From positions 1 to 47,445 of the forward strand of contig JAIEOO010000041.1 in the NCBI GenBank assembly GCA_019750475.1: a DNA stretch of 47,445 nucleotides. Direction: 5' to 3'. A model generated the notes under the pieces. It saw only the letters and a list, made by a program, of their open reading frames with translations. It did no database searches and was not told where the DNA came from. A program made the position numbers and the translations under genes. Below, one piece after another: positions 1 through 8,055 of this stretch (position 1 is its first letter; each line of letters starts with the position of its first letter). Source of the stretch: Acetobacteraceae bacterium (GTDB lineage: Bacteria > Pseudomonadota > Alphaproteobacteria > Acetobacterales > Acetobacteraceae).

Positions 1-1
1 C

Positions 2-643
2 GCGCGGCACGCCGCGACGGGCTGGGCGGAGGAGCTGCGCGCGGCCATCGCCCATCGCCCGCCGGCCTGGGCGGGCCTCGCGGGGAAGGGCGGCGCGCCC
101 ATCCATCCGGCGACGCTCGCCGCCGCGCTGCGGCCCTTCCTGGACGATGCGGTGCTGGTCGCCGATGGCGGCGAGATCGGGCAATGGATGCAGGCCTGCC
201 TCTCGGCGCCGGAGCGCATCGTGAACGGCGTCGCGGGCTCGATCGGGGCGGGGCTGCCCTTCGCGCTCGCCGCCAGCGCGGCCCGGCCCGGAAAGCGCGT
301 GCTGGCGGTGATGGGCGACGGCACCGCCGGCTTCCACATCGCCGAGCTCGACACGGCGCTGCGCCACGACCTCCCTTTCGTCGCGGTGGTCGGCAACGAC
401 GCGAAGTGGAACGCCGAGTATCAGATCCAGAAGCGCGACTACGGCGAGGCCCGCGCCCATGGCTGCGAGCTGGCGCCCGCCACGCGCTACGACCTGGTGG
501 CGGCGGGTTTCGGCGCCCATGGGGAGTTCGTGACCCGCGGCGAGGAGCTGGCACCCGCGCTGGAGCGGGCCTTCGCCAGCGGCAAGCCGGCCCTGGTGAA
601 CGTGTTGATCGAGGGCCTGCCGGCGCCCAACCTGAAGCGGTGA
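2..643 (+). CDS. thiamine-diphosphate-dependent enzyme, acetolactate synthase-like (C-terminal part)
   Basis: The reading frame is open from the window edge, so only the last ~213 residues are seen. It matches the C-terminal diphosphate-binding domain of the acetolactate synthase / benzoylformate decarboxylase superfamily: a GDG motif at nt 314-322, followed about 27 residues later by the acidic/amide pair ND (VVGND), which would bind Mg2+ and thiamine diphosphate. The stretch NGVAGSIGAGLPFALAA is the usual helix before the GDG. The substrate cannot be told from this half. The stop overlaps the GTG of the GntR regulator downstream, so the two are probably co-transcribed and the regulator may control this enzyme. 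Family assignment is firm; the exact reaction is unknown. Confidence 0.85.
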   Translation, partial: ARHAATGWAEELRAAIAHRPPAWAGLAGKGGAPIHPATLAAALRPFLDDAVLVADGGEIGQWMQACLSAPERIVNGVAGSIGAGLPFALAASAARPGKRVLAVMGDGTAGFHIAELDTALRHDLPFVAVVGNDAKWNAEYQIQKRDYGEARAHGCELAPATRYDLVAAGFGAHGEFVTRGEELAPALERAFASGKPALVNVLIEGLPAPNLKR

Positions 644-1332
644 CCGCGCCGCTCTACGCCCGGACCGAAGCCGCGCTCCGCGACCGCCTCGCGGCCGGCG
701 CCTGGAAGCCGGGCGCGGCCCTGCCGACGGAAACCACCCTCGCCGCGGAGCTCGGCGTCAGCCAGGGGACGCTGCGGCGCGCCCTCGCCGCGCTCGAGCG
801 CGCGCGGCTCATCGAGCGGCGGCAGGGTGTGGGCACCTTCGTCGCCGAGGCGACGAGCGAGCGCGCCCTGTTCCATTTCTTCCGCGTCGAGCGCCCGGAC
901 GGCACGCGCCCCGTGCCGACGAGCCGCGTGCTCGCCCTGCGGCGCCGCGCGGCGACGGGCGAGGAGCGCGCGGCGCTGGAAGGGACCGACCGCGTCATCG
1001 CCATCGAGCGCGAGCGCCTGGTGGATGGGCGCCCCGCCATCCTGGAGCGCGTGGCGCTGCCCGAGGCGCTGTTCCCGGGCTTCGCGCTCCCGGTCGGCGT
1101 CGAGCTGCGCGACGAGCTCTACGTGCTCTACCAGCGCGGCTTCGGCCTGACGGTCGCGCGGGCGGAGGAGGTGCTGACCGCCGCGCCGCCGCCACGCGGC
1201 GCCGGGTGGCTGAAGGGCGCGCCGGCGCTCGCGATCTCGCGCGTCGCGCGGGACGTGCAGGGCAGGGCGGTGGAGTGGCGCCGCTCCTGGCTCGACACGC
1301 GGCGGCTGCGCTACCGCGTCACGCTCGACTGA
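640..1332 (+). CDS. GntR-family transcriptional regulator, HutC/UTRA type
   Basis: A 230-residue regulator. The N-terminal ~70 residues are a GntR winged helix: LPTETTLAAELGVSQGTLRR is the recognition helix region, followed by the wing with RRQGVGTFVA. The remainder is a UTRA-like effector domain, with the usual VIAIERERLVDGRPAILE strand pair. The GTG start is chosen because GTGA overlaps the upstream stop (nt 640-643) and because the protein then begins at the usual distance before the HTH; longer in-frame extensions are antisense-like Arg-rich translation. Translational coupling to the thiamine-diphosphate enzyme suggests that enzyme's pathway is its target. The ligand is unknown. Confidence 0.9.
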   Translation: MTAPLYARTEAALRDRLAAGAWKPGAALPTETTLAAELGVSQGTLRRALAALERARLIERRQGVGTFVAEATSERALFHFFRVERPDGTRPVPTSRVLALRRRAATGEERAALEGTDRVIAIERERLVDGRPAILERVALPEALFPGFALPVGVELRDELYVLYQRGFGLTVARAEEVLTAAPPPRGAGWLKGAPALAISRVARDVQGRAVEWRRSWLDTRRLRYRVTLD

Positions 1333-1333
1333 A

Positions 1334-1363
1334 CCGATCGGCTTCATGGGACCGGCCGATTGG
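1334..1363 (+). terminator. possible hairpin terminator after the GntR gene
   Basis: CCGATCGGC (1334-1342) pairs with GCCGATTGG (1355-1363), 8 of 9 positions plus a G-U pair, across a 12-nt loop, beginning two bases after the stop codon. There is no T run, so it could equally be a small regulatory palindrome for the gene at 1416. Confidence 0.35.
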
Positions 1364-1415
1364 CCGGCGAGACATATGCGTGGGTATCGTTTCTCCATCA
1401 CAGGAGGACCACGCC

Positions 1416-1820
1416 ATGCGTCGCTTCGCCATGCGTCGCTTCGTCATCGCCGCGCTGCCCATCGCCGCGCTCGCGGCCGGGGATGCCGCCGCCCGCGGCG
1501 GCCCCGCCCAGCTGCGGGATTGCGTCGCGGCCGGCTTCTTCGAGATCGCGGCCGTGACCAGCAGCGCGAACGCGCGCTCGGCGGACGGGACGGGTGGCGG
1601 CTTCAGCTACGCCGCGACGATCCGCACGCGGGAGACGCAGCAGCGCGGCTTCCGGGTGGACTTCACCGCGCCGGGCGCGACGAGCGCCACCAACCCCCAG
1701 GGCTACAGCCTCGCGAACCGGCAGTCGCGCACCATCACGCTGGGCACCACGCCGGCCGGGACGGCGCGGCTGACCGACGCGCAGATCCGCGACCACACCC
1801 GCGTGATGTGCTGGGCGTGA
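1416..1820 (+). CDS. small secreted protein of unknown function
   Basis: A 134-residue protein with a clear signal peptide (basic MRRFAMRRF, hydrophobic core, cleavage probably after AAARG). The mature part is Thr/Ser/Ala-rich and has two cysteines (one near the start, one in the last residues, MCWA) that could form a disulphide linking the termini. The ATG at 1416 is supported by a strong Shine-Dalgarno AGGAGG at 1402-1407. I recognise no domain. It is monocistronic: a possible hairpin lies upstream and the next gene converges on it from the other strand. Probably periplasmic. Confidence 0.75.
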   Translation: MRRFAMRRFVIAALPIAALAAGDAAARGGPAQLRDCVAAGFFEIAAVTSSANARSADGTGGGFSYAATIRTRETQQRGFRVDFTAPGATSATNPQGYSLANRQSRTITLGTTPAGTARLTDAQIRDHTRVMCWA

Positions 1821-1821
1821 C

Positions 1822-2451
1822 CTACTCCCGGCGGAGCACCTTGTCGGTGAACCAGGCGGCCACCGGCCGGGGCCGGAAGGCGACGCGCAGCGCGTGCTCG
1901 TCATACTCGCGCGCCAGCCACTCCTCGAACGGGACGCCGCGCGCCTCGGCCTCGGCGTAGGCGGTGAAGAAGGCGTCGAGGATGCCGGTGCGCGCCGCGG
2001 CGACGTGGCCGTGGCGCAGCGAGAGCTGGCGCGCGGCCTCCGCCGCGCTCCGGCCGTGGATCAGGTGCCAGATGCCGGCGGCGAGGCCGGTCCGGTCGGC
2101 GCCCGACTTGCAGTGGATGAGGATGGGCTCGGGCAGGGTGCGGTAGAGGTGGATCAGCCGCTGCACGCGGTCCTTGTGGGGCGCGCCGCGGCTCTCGAGC
2201 GGCTGGTCGGCGTGGGTGAGGCCGAGATCCGCCGCGGCCTCCCGCCCCAGCGCGTCGCTGCCGCAATCCGCCCGATGGCCGCGCAGGTTGATGACGCTGC
2301 GGATGCCGTGCCGGCGCGCGGCCTGGCGCAGCTGCCAGGGCAGGGGATGGTTCGAGCGGTAGAGGCGCCCGCTCTCGACCGCGCCCCAGTTGCGCCAGGG
2401 CAGGCGGAGCAGGGCGTGGTCCACGAAGAGGCTGTTGATCCAGCGCGGCAT
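1822..2451 (-). CDS. tyrosine/dual-specificity protein phosphatase-like protein
   Basis: A 209-residue protein with the cysteine phosphatase signature HCKSGADRTG, giving the CX5R loop (Cys nucleophile, Arg phosphate binder), preceded by a typical fold with GLYRSNHPLP near the N-terminus and a VINLRG strand. This arrangement matches the bacterial atypical dual-specificity / Siw14-like group (DUF442 and relatives), which act on phosphotyrosine, inositol phosphates or polyphosphates. The region after the signature contains a helix common in this group. The substrate cannot be inferred. It lies downstream of, and on the same strand as, the lipoprotein gene at 2573, with a 121-bp gap. Confidence 0.85.
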   Translation of the reverse strand: MPRWINSLFVDHALLRLPWRNWGAVESGRLYRSNHPLPWQLRQAARRHGIRSVINLRGHRADCGSDALGREAAADLGLTHADQPLESRGAPHKDRVQRLIHLYRTLPEPILIHCKSGADRTGLAAGIWHLIHGRSAAEAARQLSLRHGHVAAARTGILDAFFTAYAEAEARGVPFEEWLAREYDEHALRVAFRPRPVAAWFTDKVLRRE

Positions 2452-2572
2452 GGCCCGCCTATGCCGGGGCCGCGCCGCGCTGGCGAGGGGGGCGTGGCTC
2501 AGGCCCGGTCCACGTCATCCCGGAAGCGGGCGATGGCGCGGACCGGCCGGGAGCCGCGCGGCCGGAGCCGCG

Positions 2573-2947
2573 TCAGCGGCCGCCGCCGAGGACCGGCGAG
2601 CCGCCGGTGGTGCCGACCGGTACGCCGCCCGTGCTGGTCACGCCGCTGCCGCCCGAGGTCGGGGCCATCCGCCCGGCGCTGCCGGTGCGGCTGCGGCCCA
2701 TCGCGCCGCCGCTGCCCATGGCGCCGGTGGACTGCGTCGCGGCCATGCCGCCGGAGGGCGCCTGGCCCTGGCCGGTCGCGCTGTCGCCCTGCGACATCAG
2801 CCCGGCCGGCGTGCCCGGACGGCCGGTGACGTCGGCGATGGGGTTGGTCGTCGCGGTGGTAGAGGTCGTGCTGGCGCGCATGGTGTTGTCGGCGCAGGCG
2901 ACGAGGCCGAGCGCGAGGACGCCCGGCACGAGGAGGCGAAGCTTCAT
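2573..2947 (-). CDS. small lipoprotein, Gly/Ser/Thr-rich
   Basis: A 124-residue protein. MKLRLLVPGVLALGLVAC is a lipoprotein signal peptide with lipobox LVAC, so the mature protein begins at Cys18 and is lipid-anchored. The rest is low-complexity: Thr/Ala, then Gly/Ser/Thr/Met runs (SGGMAATQSTGAMGSGGAMG), with no recognised domain. The start at 2947 is preceded by AAGGAGA at a good distance; a longer reading through the same frame runs antisense to other genes and is rejected. Composition suggests a disordered envelope protein. Confidence 0.7.
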   Translation of the reverse strand: MKLRLLVPGVLALGLVACADNTMRASTTSTTATTNPIADVTGRPGTPAGLMSQGDSATGQGQAPSGGMAATQSTGAMGSGGAMGRSRTGSAGRMAPTSGGSGVTSTGGVPVGTTGGSPVLGGGR

Positions 2948-3093
2948 GGTGGATCTCCTTCGGGCGCGCGGCGGCCCGAAGCCGCCGCCTGACCCGCGGA
3001 GGTGCAACGTGGCCGGAAAGGGCCGGTTTCCGGCCGGGGGCGGCTTCACCCGGGCCGTCTCCCGTCCGGACCGCCGCGGCGTCGGGCCGCGCC

Positions 3094-4080
3094 CTATTCG
3101 AGGCGCGCGCCCGAGATCCGCACCATCTCCTGCCAGAGCGGGCGCTCGCGCCGCGCGCGCTCCCACACCGCCTCCGGCGAGGACCAGACGGCAGACGCGC
3201 CGGTGCGCAGGAAGCGCTCCTGCATCGCGCGGTCCTCCTTGATCTCGCGGATGGCGCTGGCGGCGCGGTCCACGATGGGGCGCGGCACGCCGGCCGGGAA
3301 GGCCATGGCGCACCAGGAGGTCACGACGAAGTCGGGGATGCCGGCCTCGGCCATGGTCGGCACGTCGGGGAGTGCCGGGTGGCGCGTCGGGCCGGTGACG
3401 GCGAGCGCCCGGGCACGGCCCTCCTGGATGACGGGCACGTAGCTCGCGAGGTTGTCGATCGCGAAGTTGAGGTCGCCCGCCAGCATCGCCGGGATGATCT
3501 GCGCCGCGCCGCGGAAGGGCACGTGCGTGCCGTCCAGGCCCTGGCGGGAGGTGAAGAGCGCGCCGCAGAGATGCGCCGTCGTGCCGACCCCGGGCGAGCC
3601 GTAGGAGACGCCGCGCCGCTGGCCGCGGCCCCAGGCCACGAACTCCGCCATGGTGCGGCTGGGGTTGTGGGCGGCCGGCACGACGAGGACGTTCGGTAGC
3701 TCCCAGTGCATGGAGATGGGCTGGAAGTCGCGGTCCGGGTTGAAGGGCAGGCGCTCGTAGAGGAAGAGGTTGATGGTCCAGGCGCCGAGGGTGAGCGGCG
3801 ACATGGCGTAGCCGTCGGGGGCCGATTTCGCGAGGGCGTCGGCGCCGATGTTGCCGCCCGCGCCGGGGCGGTTCTCGATCAGGAAGGACTGGCCGAGGCG
3901 GGCCTGCAGCTGCTCGCAGAGCAGCCGGCACAGCACGTCGGTCGAGCCGCCGGGCGGCCAGGGAACGATCACGCGGACGGGGCGCTCGGGCCACTGGCCC
4001 TGGGCGAGGGCCGGGGCGGCGAGGCCGGAAGCCAGCGGGGCGAAGGCGCCCGCGGCCAGCAGGCGGCGGCGATGCAGCAT
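3094..4080 (-). CDS. Bug/TctC-family tricarboxylate-type solute-binding protein
   Basis: A 328-residue periplasmic binding protein. Residues 1-26 form a signal peptide with a twin-arginine-like RRR and cleavage after PALA. The mature protein starts with WPERPVRVIVPWPPGGSTD, the hallmark of the Bug family (TctC-like, extracytoplasmic receptors for carboxylates), then has ENRPGAGGNIGADALAKSAPDGY, which forms the carboxylate pocket. Length is typical. No TctA/TctB membrane genes lie beside it, as is common for the many orphan Bug genes of this group. AGGGAGGA precedes the ATG. It is divergent from the cytidylyltransferase fusion gene at 4582, with 501 bp between. Confidence 0.93.
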   Translation of the reverse strand: MLHRRRLLAAGAFAPLASGLAAPALAQGQWPERPVRVIVPWPPGGSTDVLCRLLCEQLQARLGQSFLIENRPGAGGNIGADALAKSAPDGYAMSPLTLGAWTINLFLYERLPFNPDRDFQPISMHWELPNVLVVPAAHNPSRTMAEFVAWGRGQRRGVSYGSPGVGTTAHLCGALFTSRQGLDGTHVPFRGAAQIIPAMLAGDLNFAIDNLASYVPVIQEGRARALAVTGPTRHPALPDVPTMAEAGIPDFVVTSWCAMAFPAGVPRPIVDRAASAIREIKEDRAMQERFLRTGASAVWSSPEAVWERARRERPLWQEMVRISGARLE

Positions 4081-4581
4081 GGGTTGGTTCCTCCCTGATG
4101 GGCGGAGGATGCCGCAAGCCAGGGCGGGTGACGAGGGGACCGTTAACTCGGAATTCACTTGTGCTTGCCACATTCGGGACGCGCAGCGGGCGTGACCGCG
4201 CCACGCTTTCCGCGTTCCGTCAAAGCATCCGCAACCGAAACAGGTCTGGAGTCGCCGGCATGCTCGGCCACTGGATCGCGATGTTCCGTCGCTGGTTCTC
4301 CTACCGCCCCGAGCGCCGCTACATGCGCGGCCGCGGGGCCCCGTAGACCTCGACCGGCGCGGCGGCTCCCCGCGCGCGCCGGCGCCAGGCCGCGCGTCGA
4401 GCCGTGGGGTCGGGCTCAGCGCGGACGGCCGCACGCGGCCCCGGCCCTTCCCGAAAAATATATCTTCGCGCATGAAACACCGGCGCGTCCCCGGCGTTCT
4501 GGAAGCTTGGCCCGGGCGGGAGCGGCTTGTGCATGACGGCCCCTTCCGGGCCCGGTCACCGGGAGAAGCGGAACAATCCAC
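4081..4581. other. intergenic region between divergent genes
   Basis: 501 bp hold the promoters of the leftward Bug gene and the rightward fusion gene. An AT-richer patch occurs at 4139-4185 (GTTAACTCGGAATTCACTTG and following), the most promoter-like stretch, and another at 4445-4475 (AAAAATATATC), rare in this GC-rich DNA. A 28-codon frame from the ATG at 4261 (MLGHWIAMFRRWFSYRPERR...) has a weak GGAG upstream; it could be a micro-protein, but I cannot support it. Confidence 0.5.
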
Positions 4582-5877
4582 GTGTCGAAGATCGTCGCCT
4601 TCCTGCCCGCCAAGGGCACCAGCGAGCGCACGCCCAACAAGAATGTCGCCCTGCTCGACGGCAAGCCGTTGGTGCTGCGCATGGCCGAGCGCCTGCTGCG
4701 CTGCCCCTCCATCACCGAAGTCTGGCTCGACACGGAGAGCGAGACGGTGTTCCGGCTCTGCCAGCACCTGCCGGTCCGCTGGCTGCGCCGCGACCCGGCG
4801 CTGGCGAGCAACGCGACCGATGGGCACGCCCTCTTCGCCAACGAGGTCGCGCAGGTCGAGGCCGACATCTACGTCCAGGCGCTCTGCACCAGCCCCTTTC
4901 TGAAGCCGGACACGATCGAGGCCGCGATCGCCGCCGTGCGCGACGGGCCGCATGACAGCTGCGTCGCCATCCGGCGCGAGAAGCTCTACCGCTGGGAGGA
5001 GGGCGCGCCGGCCTATGGCCGCGGCCGCATCCCGAACAGCGTGGACCTGCCGGCCAACGACATCGAGGCGATGAGCCTCTACGTGGTCGAGGGCCACGCG
5101 GCGCGGCGCGCCGGCCGGCGCTTCGGAGACCGGCCCTTCCTCATGCCCATCGCGCCGATCGAGGCGGTGGACGTGAACACGCCGGAGGAGCTCGAACTGG
5201 CGCACCTCATCGCCGCCGGGCAGCGGGAGAGGGAGCGCGTGGCGCTGCGCAGCCTGCCGGCGCTTCTGTCCTCCTCCATGCTGTCGGACACGCTCGACGA
5301 GATGAGCATTCCCGGCGTGGCCCGGGGGCTGAAGCCCAATCGCTCGCGGGCGCGGATCGCGGGCCGCGCCAACACCCTCGCCCTGCGGCCGCTCGAGCCG
5401 GGGGAGGACTTCCACGGCATCTACGACGCGCTCCGCTCCTACGACACGGTGGTGCCGGGCGACGTGATCCTGGTGCAGAACAAGCTGCCGGACTTCGCCT
5501 ATTTCGGCGACCTCAACGCCCGGATCGCCATGCGGCAGGGGGCGGTCGGCGCCGTGGTGGACGGCGCGACGCGGGATTTCAACAATGTCCGCGCCCTGGA
5601 TTTCCCGGTCTTCGCCCGCGGCCTCTCGGCGGCCGACGTGCGCGGCCGCGCCACGGTCGAGAGCATGGGGCGGCCGATCACCATCGGCGGCGTGCCCGCC
5701 GCGCCGGGGGACTTCGTGTTCGCCGATGCCGATGGCGTCTGCATCGTCCCGCAGGCGCGGGAGGCCGAGGTGCTGCGGCGCTGCCTCGCCCGCAACGACA
5801 ACGAGGGCCGCATCGCCCACGACATCGCCCAGGGCGATGATCTGCGGCGCATCCTCGCCGCGCGCGGGGAGTTCTGA
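4582..5877 (+). CDS. cytidylyltransferase (CMP-sialate synthetase-like) fused to RraA/aldolase-like domain
   Basis: A 431-residue two-domain protein. Residues 1-~215 resemble acylneuraminate cytidylyltransferases: the nucleotide loop LPAKGTSERTPNKN (8-21) corresponds to the family's LxPARxGSKRxPxKN, with QALCTSPFLKPDTI in the CTP-site region and DVNTPEEL (197-204) at the end of the domain. Residues ~228-400 resemble the RraA / HMG-CHA class II pyruvate aldolase family: YFGDLNARIA, then VVDGATRD. D310 and R331-D332 fit the D-x20-R-D metal/pyruvate-binding signature of active aldolases. The GTG start gives the family's N-terminus directly; the GGGAGAAG upstream is rather distant. A convergent gene 12 bp downstream encodes a sialyltransferase-like protein. 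Both domains are confident; the combined reaction is not known. Confidence 0.87.
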   Translation: MSKIVAFLPAKGTSERTPNKNVALLDGKPLVLRMAERLLRCPSITEVWLDTESETVFRLCQHLPVRWLRRDPALASNATDGHALFANEVAQVEADIYVQALCTSPFLKPDTIEAAIAAVRDGPHDSCVAIRREKLYRWEEGAPAYGRGRIPNSVDLPANDIEAMSLYVVEGHAARRAGRRFGDRPFLMPIAPIEAVDVNTPEELELAHLIAAGQRERERVALRSLPALLSSSMLSDTLDEMSIPGVARGLKPNRSRARIAGRANTLALRPLEPGEDFHGIYDALRSYDTVVPGDVILVQNKLPDFAYFGDLNARIAMRQGAVGAVVDGATRDFNNVRALDFPVFARGLSAADVRGRATVESMGRPITIGGVPAAPGDFVFADADGVCIVPQAREAEVLRRCLARNDNEGRIAHDIAQGDDLRRILAARGEF

Positions 5878-5889
5878 CGGCGCCGCGCG

Positions 5890-7002
5890 TCAGGCGGAGG
5901 CGTCCGCCGGGAAGCCGCCGAGGCTCCAGCCCGGATGCACGGCCGCGAAGGCGGCCGCTTGGGGCAGGGGAAAGGCGGCCGTCGCCGGCGCGCCCTCCGG
6001 CAGGGCGCAGAGCGCGAGCCGCTCGGGGTCCCGGCCCGGCGGGAGATGCAGCGCGAACCCCGCCGCGCCGCTGCCGAGGCCGAGCTGCGCCGTGTCCCAG
6101 CGCGGCTGGTCCGCCGCCGCTTCCGCGACCAGCCTGTCCCCGGACAGCGCGAGGATGCGAAGCCGGGCATGGGGGTGGCGGGGATCGGCCGCCCAGCCGC
6201 GGATGACGTCGCCCGCCACGGTCTCGACGCAGCCGAGCGGCTGGAGCGAGGCGACGAGCGCCCGCTGGGCCGCGATCTCGGCCGCGGGCTTCGCCGGGCC
6301 GGGATCGAGGCCGGGCCCGGGCCGCATCACGCGCAGTTCCGTGTTCGGGTGGTGGCCCAGCAACGCGCCCAGCACCGCGCGCTCATAGGCGGTGGCGTGG
6401 GCGTCGCGATGAAACCCCGCCGCCCGGACCTCGGGCGGGAAGAACCGGGCGAGCCAGGGCGGGTAGCGCAGCGCCGTGGCGGCCGGCGTGTGGCCCAGGA
6501 AATCCATGCCGACGATGCGGATGCGCCGGAAGCCGAGCCGCAGCGCGAGATGGATGGCCCGCAGCCCGGTCCGCGGCCAGAACGCCTCCAACCCGGGCTG
6601 CCGGGGCTGCGGCAGCTCCCCGTGGGGTGGCCGCTGCGTGACCGCGAAGGGCAGCCGCGGCACGGGCGCGTCCTGGAAGAGCCGGCGGAGCCCGGAACCG
6701 ATGCCCAGCGCGCCGTCGAGGCCCGCCAGGTCGTCCGCGACGAGGCCGACCGCGTAGTCGCCGCGCCGGATCGCCTGGCGGAGCAGCAGGGCGAGCTTGG
6801 CGTCAATCGTGCCGGCGCAGGCGACGTCCACCCGCCGGCCGAAGGGCCGCGTCTCCTCCAGGAAGAAGTAGTTGATCCGGAAGATCACCGGGTCGTCGGC
6901 CAGCCAGGCCGGATCGGCGGCGGCGGCAGAGGGGCCGTTGCCGATGATCAGCGCCGGTCGCCGCGTATCGGGCGCGGGCGCGTCCCGCGGCCAGCCGATC
7001 AT
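5890..7002 (-). CDS. GT42-like (Cst-type) sialyltransferase-fold protein with C-terminal GWxxDP domain
   Basis: A 370-residue protein. LIIGNGPS (18-25) matches the nucleotide-binding start of Campylobacter Cst-I/Cst-II sialyltransferases. FRINYFFLEETRPFG (41-55) parallels their FRCNQFYFEDKYYLG. The block at 145-170 ending IRIVGMDFLG parallels the TIYLCGIDFY strand. H202-x3-Y206 aligns with the H-x3-Y that supplies the Cst-II catalytic His. These comparisons are from memory of the family. Residues ~262-345 contain VIRGWAADP and GAAGFALHLP, the beta-rich GWxxDP domain often appended to alphaproteobacterial glycosyltransferases. It starts 14 bp after hemF on the same strand. Likely role: transfer of a CMP-activated sugar acid to a surface glycan (inferred). 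Confidence 0.72.
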   Translation of the reverse strand: MIGWPRDAPAPDTRRPALIIGNGPSAAAADPAWLADDPVIFRINYFFLEETRPFGRRVDVACAGTIDAKLALLLRQAIRRGDYAVGLVADDLAGLDGALGIGSGLRRLFQDAPVPRLPFAVTQRPPHGELPQPRQPGLEAFWPRTGLRAIHLALRLGFRRIRIVGMDFLGHTPAATALRYPPWLARFFPPEVRAAGFHRDAHATAYERAVLGALLGHHPNTELRVMRPGPGLDPGPAKPAAEIAAQRALVASLQPLGCVETVAGDVIRGWAADPRHPHARLRILALSGDRLVAEAAADQPRWDTAQLGLGSGAAGFALHLPPGRDPERLALCALPEGAPATAAFPLPQAAAFAAVHPGWSLGGFPADASA

Positions 7003-7016
7003 CGGCCGCGGGCGGG

Positions 7017-7904
7017 CTACCAGCTCGCCATCGGGGGGAGGGACATCAGGATCGCCTCCACGTTGCCGCCGGTCTTGAGGCCGAACACCGTGCCGCGGTC
7101 ATGCAGCAGGTTGAACTCGACGTAGCGGCCGCGCCGGCGGAGCTGCAGCTCGCGCTCCTCCTCGGTCCAGGGCTCGTTCATGTGCTGCAGGAGGATGGGG
7201 GGATAGGCGTGCAGGAAGGCCTCGCCCACGTCCCGGGTGAAGGCGAAGTCGGCCTCGGCCCCCTTGCCGGGCGTGCGGTCGCCGAGCCAGTCGTAGAAGA
7301 TGCCGCCCAGCCCGCGGGTCTCGCCGCGGTGGGGCAGGTAGAAATACTCGTCGCACCACTGCTTGAAGCGCGGGTAGTAGTCCGGGTCGTGCCTGTCGCA
7401 GGCCGCCTTGTAGGCGGCGTGGAAATGGGCCGCGTCGGCCTTCGAGGCCTCCGAGTGGACATCCATCGGCGTGATGTCCCCGCCGCCCCCGAACCAGGCC
7501 CGCGTCGTCGCGATGAAGCGCGTGTTCATGTGGGCGGTCGGGCAGCGCGGCGAACGGGGATGGGCGACGAGGGAGATGCCGGTCGCGACGAAACGCGGGT
7601 CGTCCTCGGCGCCCGGGATGTTCTTCCGGAACTCCGGGCTGAACTCGCCCATGACGGTGGAGACGTTGACGCCCACCTTCTCGAGGACGCGGCCGCGCAT
7701 CACCGACATGACGCCGCCGCCGCCCTCGGGGCGCGTCCAGGCGCTGCGCTCGAAGCGGCCGGGGGGGAGCCGGGCGTGCGGCCCCGCGGCCAGGGCCTCC
7801 TCGCAGGCTTCGAAGGCGGCGCAGATGCGGTCCCGCAGCGACTCGAACCAGGCGCGGGCCGGGGCGAGGAGAGGGTGGTTTTCCGGGGCTGTGACGGCGT
7901 CCAT
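7017..7904 (-). CDS. hemF: oxygen-dependent coproporphyrinogen III oxidase
   Basis: A 295-residue enzyme that oxidatively decarboxylates coproporphyrinogen III to protoporphyrinogen IX with O2, in the cytoplasm. Highly conserved blocks are visible: [10 protein letters not shown], the HxxxKxxCD-type region [47 protein letters not shown] in two pieces, and [18 protein letters not shown] near the end. It terminates right after SLPPMASW, shorter than the E. coli protein by about 20 residues. I chose the ATG at 7904 ([10 protein letters not shown]); the in-frame extension to 8099 would read over the petA promoter and start. Divergent from petABC, a sensible pairing of haem synthesis with a cytochrome complex. 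Confidence 0.95.
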   Translation of the reverse strand: MDAVTAPENHPLLAPARAWFESLRDRICAAFEACEEALAAGPHARLPPGRFERSAWTRPEGGGGVMSVMRGRVLEKVGVNVSTVMGEFSPEFRKNIPGAEDDPRFVATGISLVAHPRSPRCPTAHMNTRFIATTRAWFGGGGDITPMDVHSEASKADAAHFHAAYKAACDRHDPDYYPRFKQWCDEYFYLPHRGETRGLGGIFYDWLGDRTPGKGAEADFAFTRDVGEAFLHAYPPILLQHMNEPWTEEERELQLRRRGRYVEFNLLHDRGTVFGLKTGGNVEAILMSLPPMASW

Positions 7905-7955
7905 CCGGGCATTGCAGCCCGGTCCGGGGCGGGACGCAACAGAACGGCCGCCGGG

Positions 7956-7985
7956 TTGCCACACCCCGGAATGCACCCTTATAGG
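7956..7985 (+). promoter_or_regulatory. candidate sigma70-type promoter for petABC
   Basis: TTGCCA (7956-7961) and TATAGG (7980-7985) are separated by 18 bp, in the 151-bp gap between hemF and petA, about 70 bp upstream of the petA ATG. This is the only promoter-like pair I see in the gap. No experimental support. Confidence 0.45.
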
Positions 7986-8055
7986 GCGGCGACGCGTGTG
8001 CCTGGGCGCGGCTGAACCGCTGTCCTCACTCGCTCGTCCATCTCGAGGGTTATCC

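Noticed and set aside
2452-2572. Short minus-strand frame ending RFRDDVDRA before the phosphatase
   Set aside because: No plausible start codon; its upstream part runs out of frame through the lipoprotein gene.
4261-4347. A 28-codon frame (MLGHWIAMFRRWFSYRPERR...)
   Set aside because: Weak ribosome-binding site, no known family and no supporting context; mentioned only as a possibility in the intergenic entry.
3094-5820. A 908-codon open frame on the minus strand
   Set aside because: Only the last 328 codons are the Bug protein; the rest is antisense to the fusion gene and intergenic DNA, with His/Arg/Asp-rich noise.
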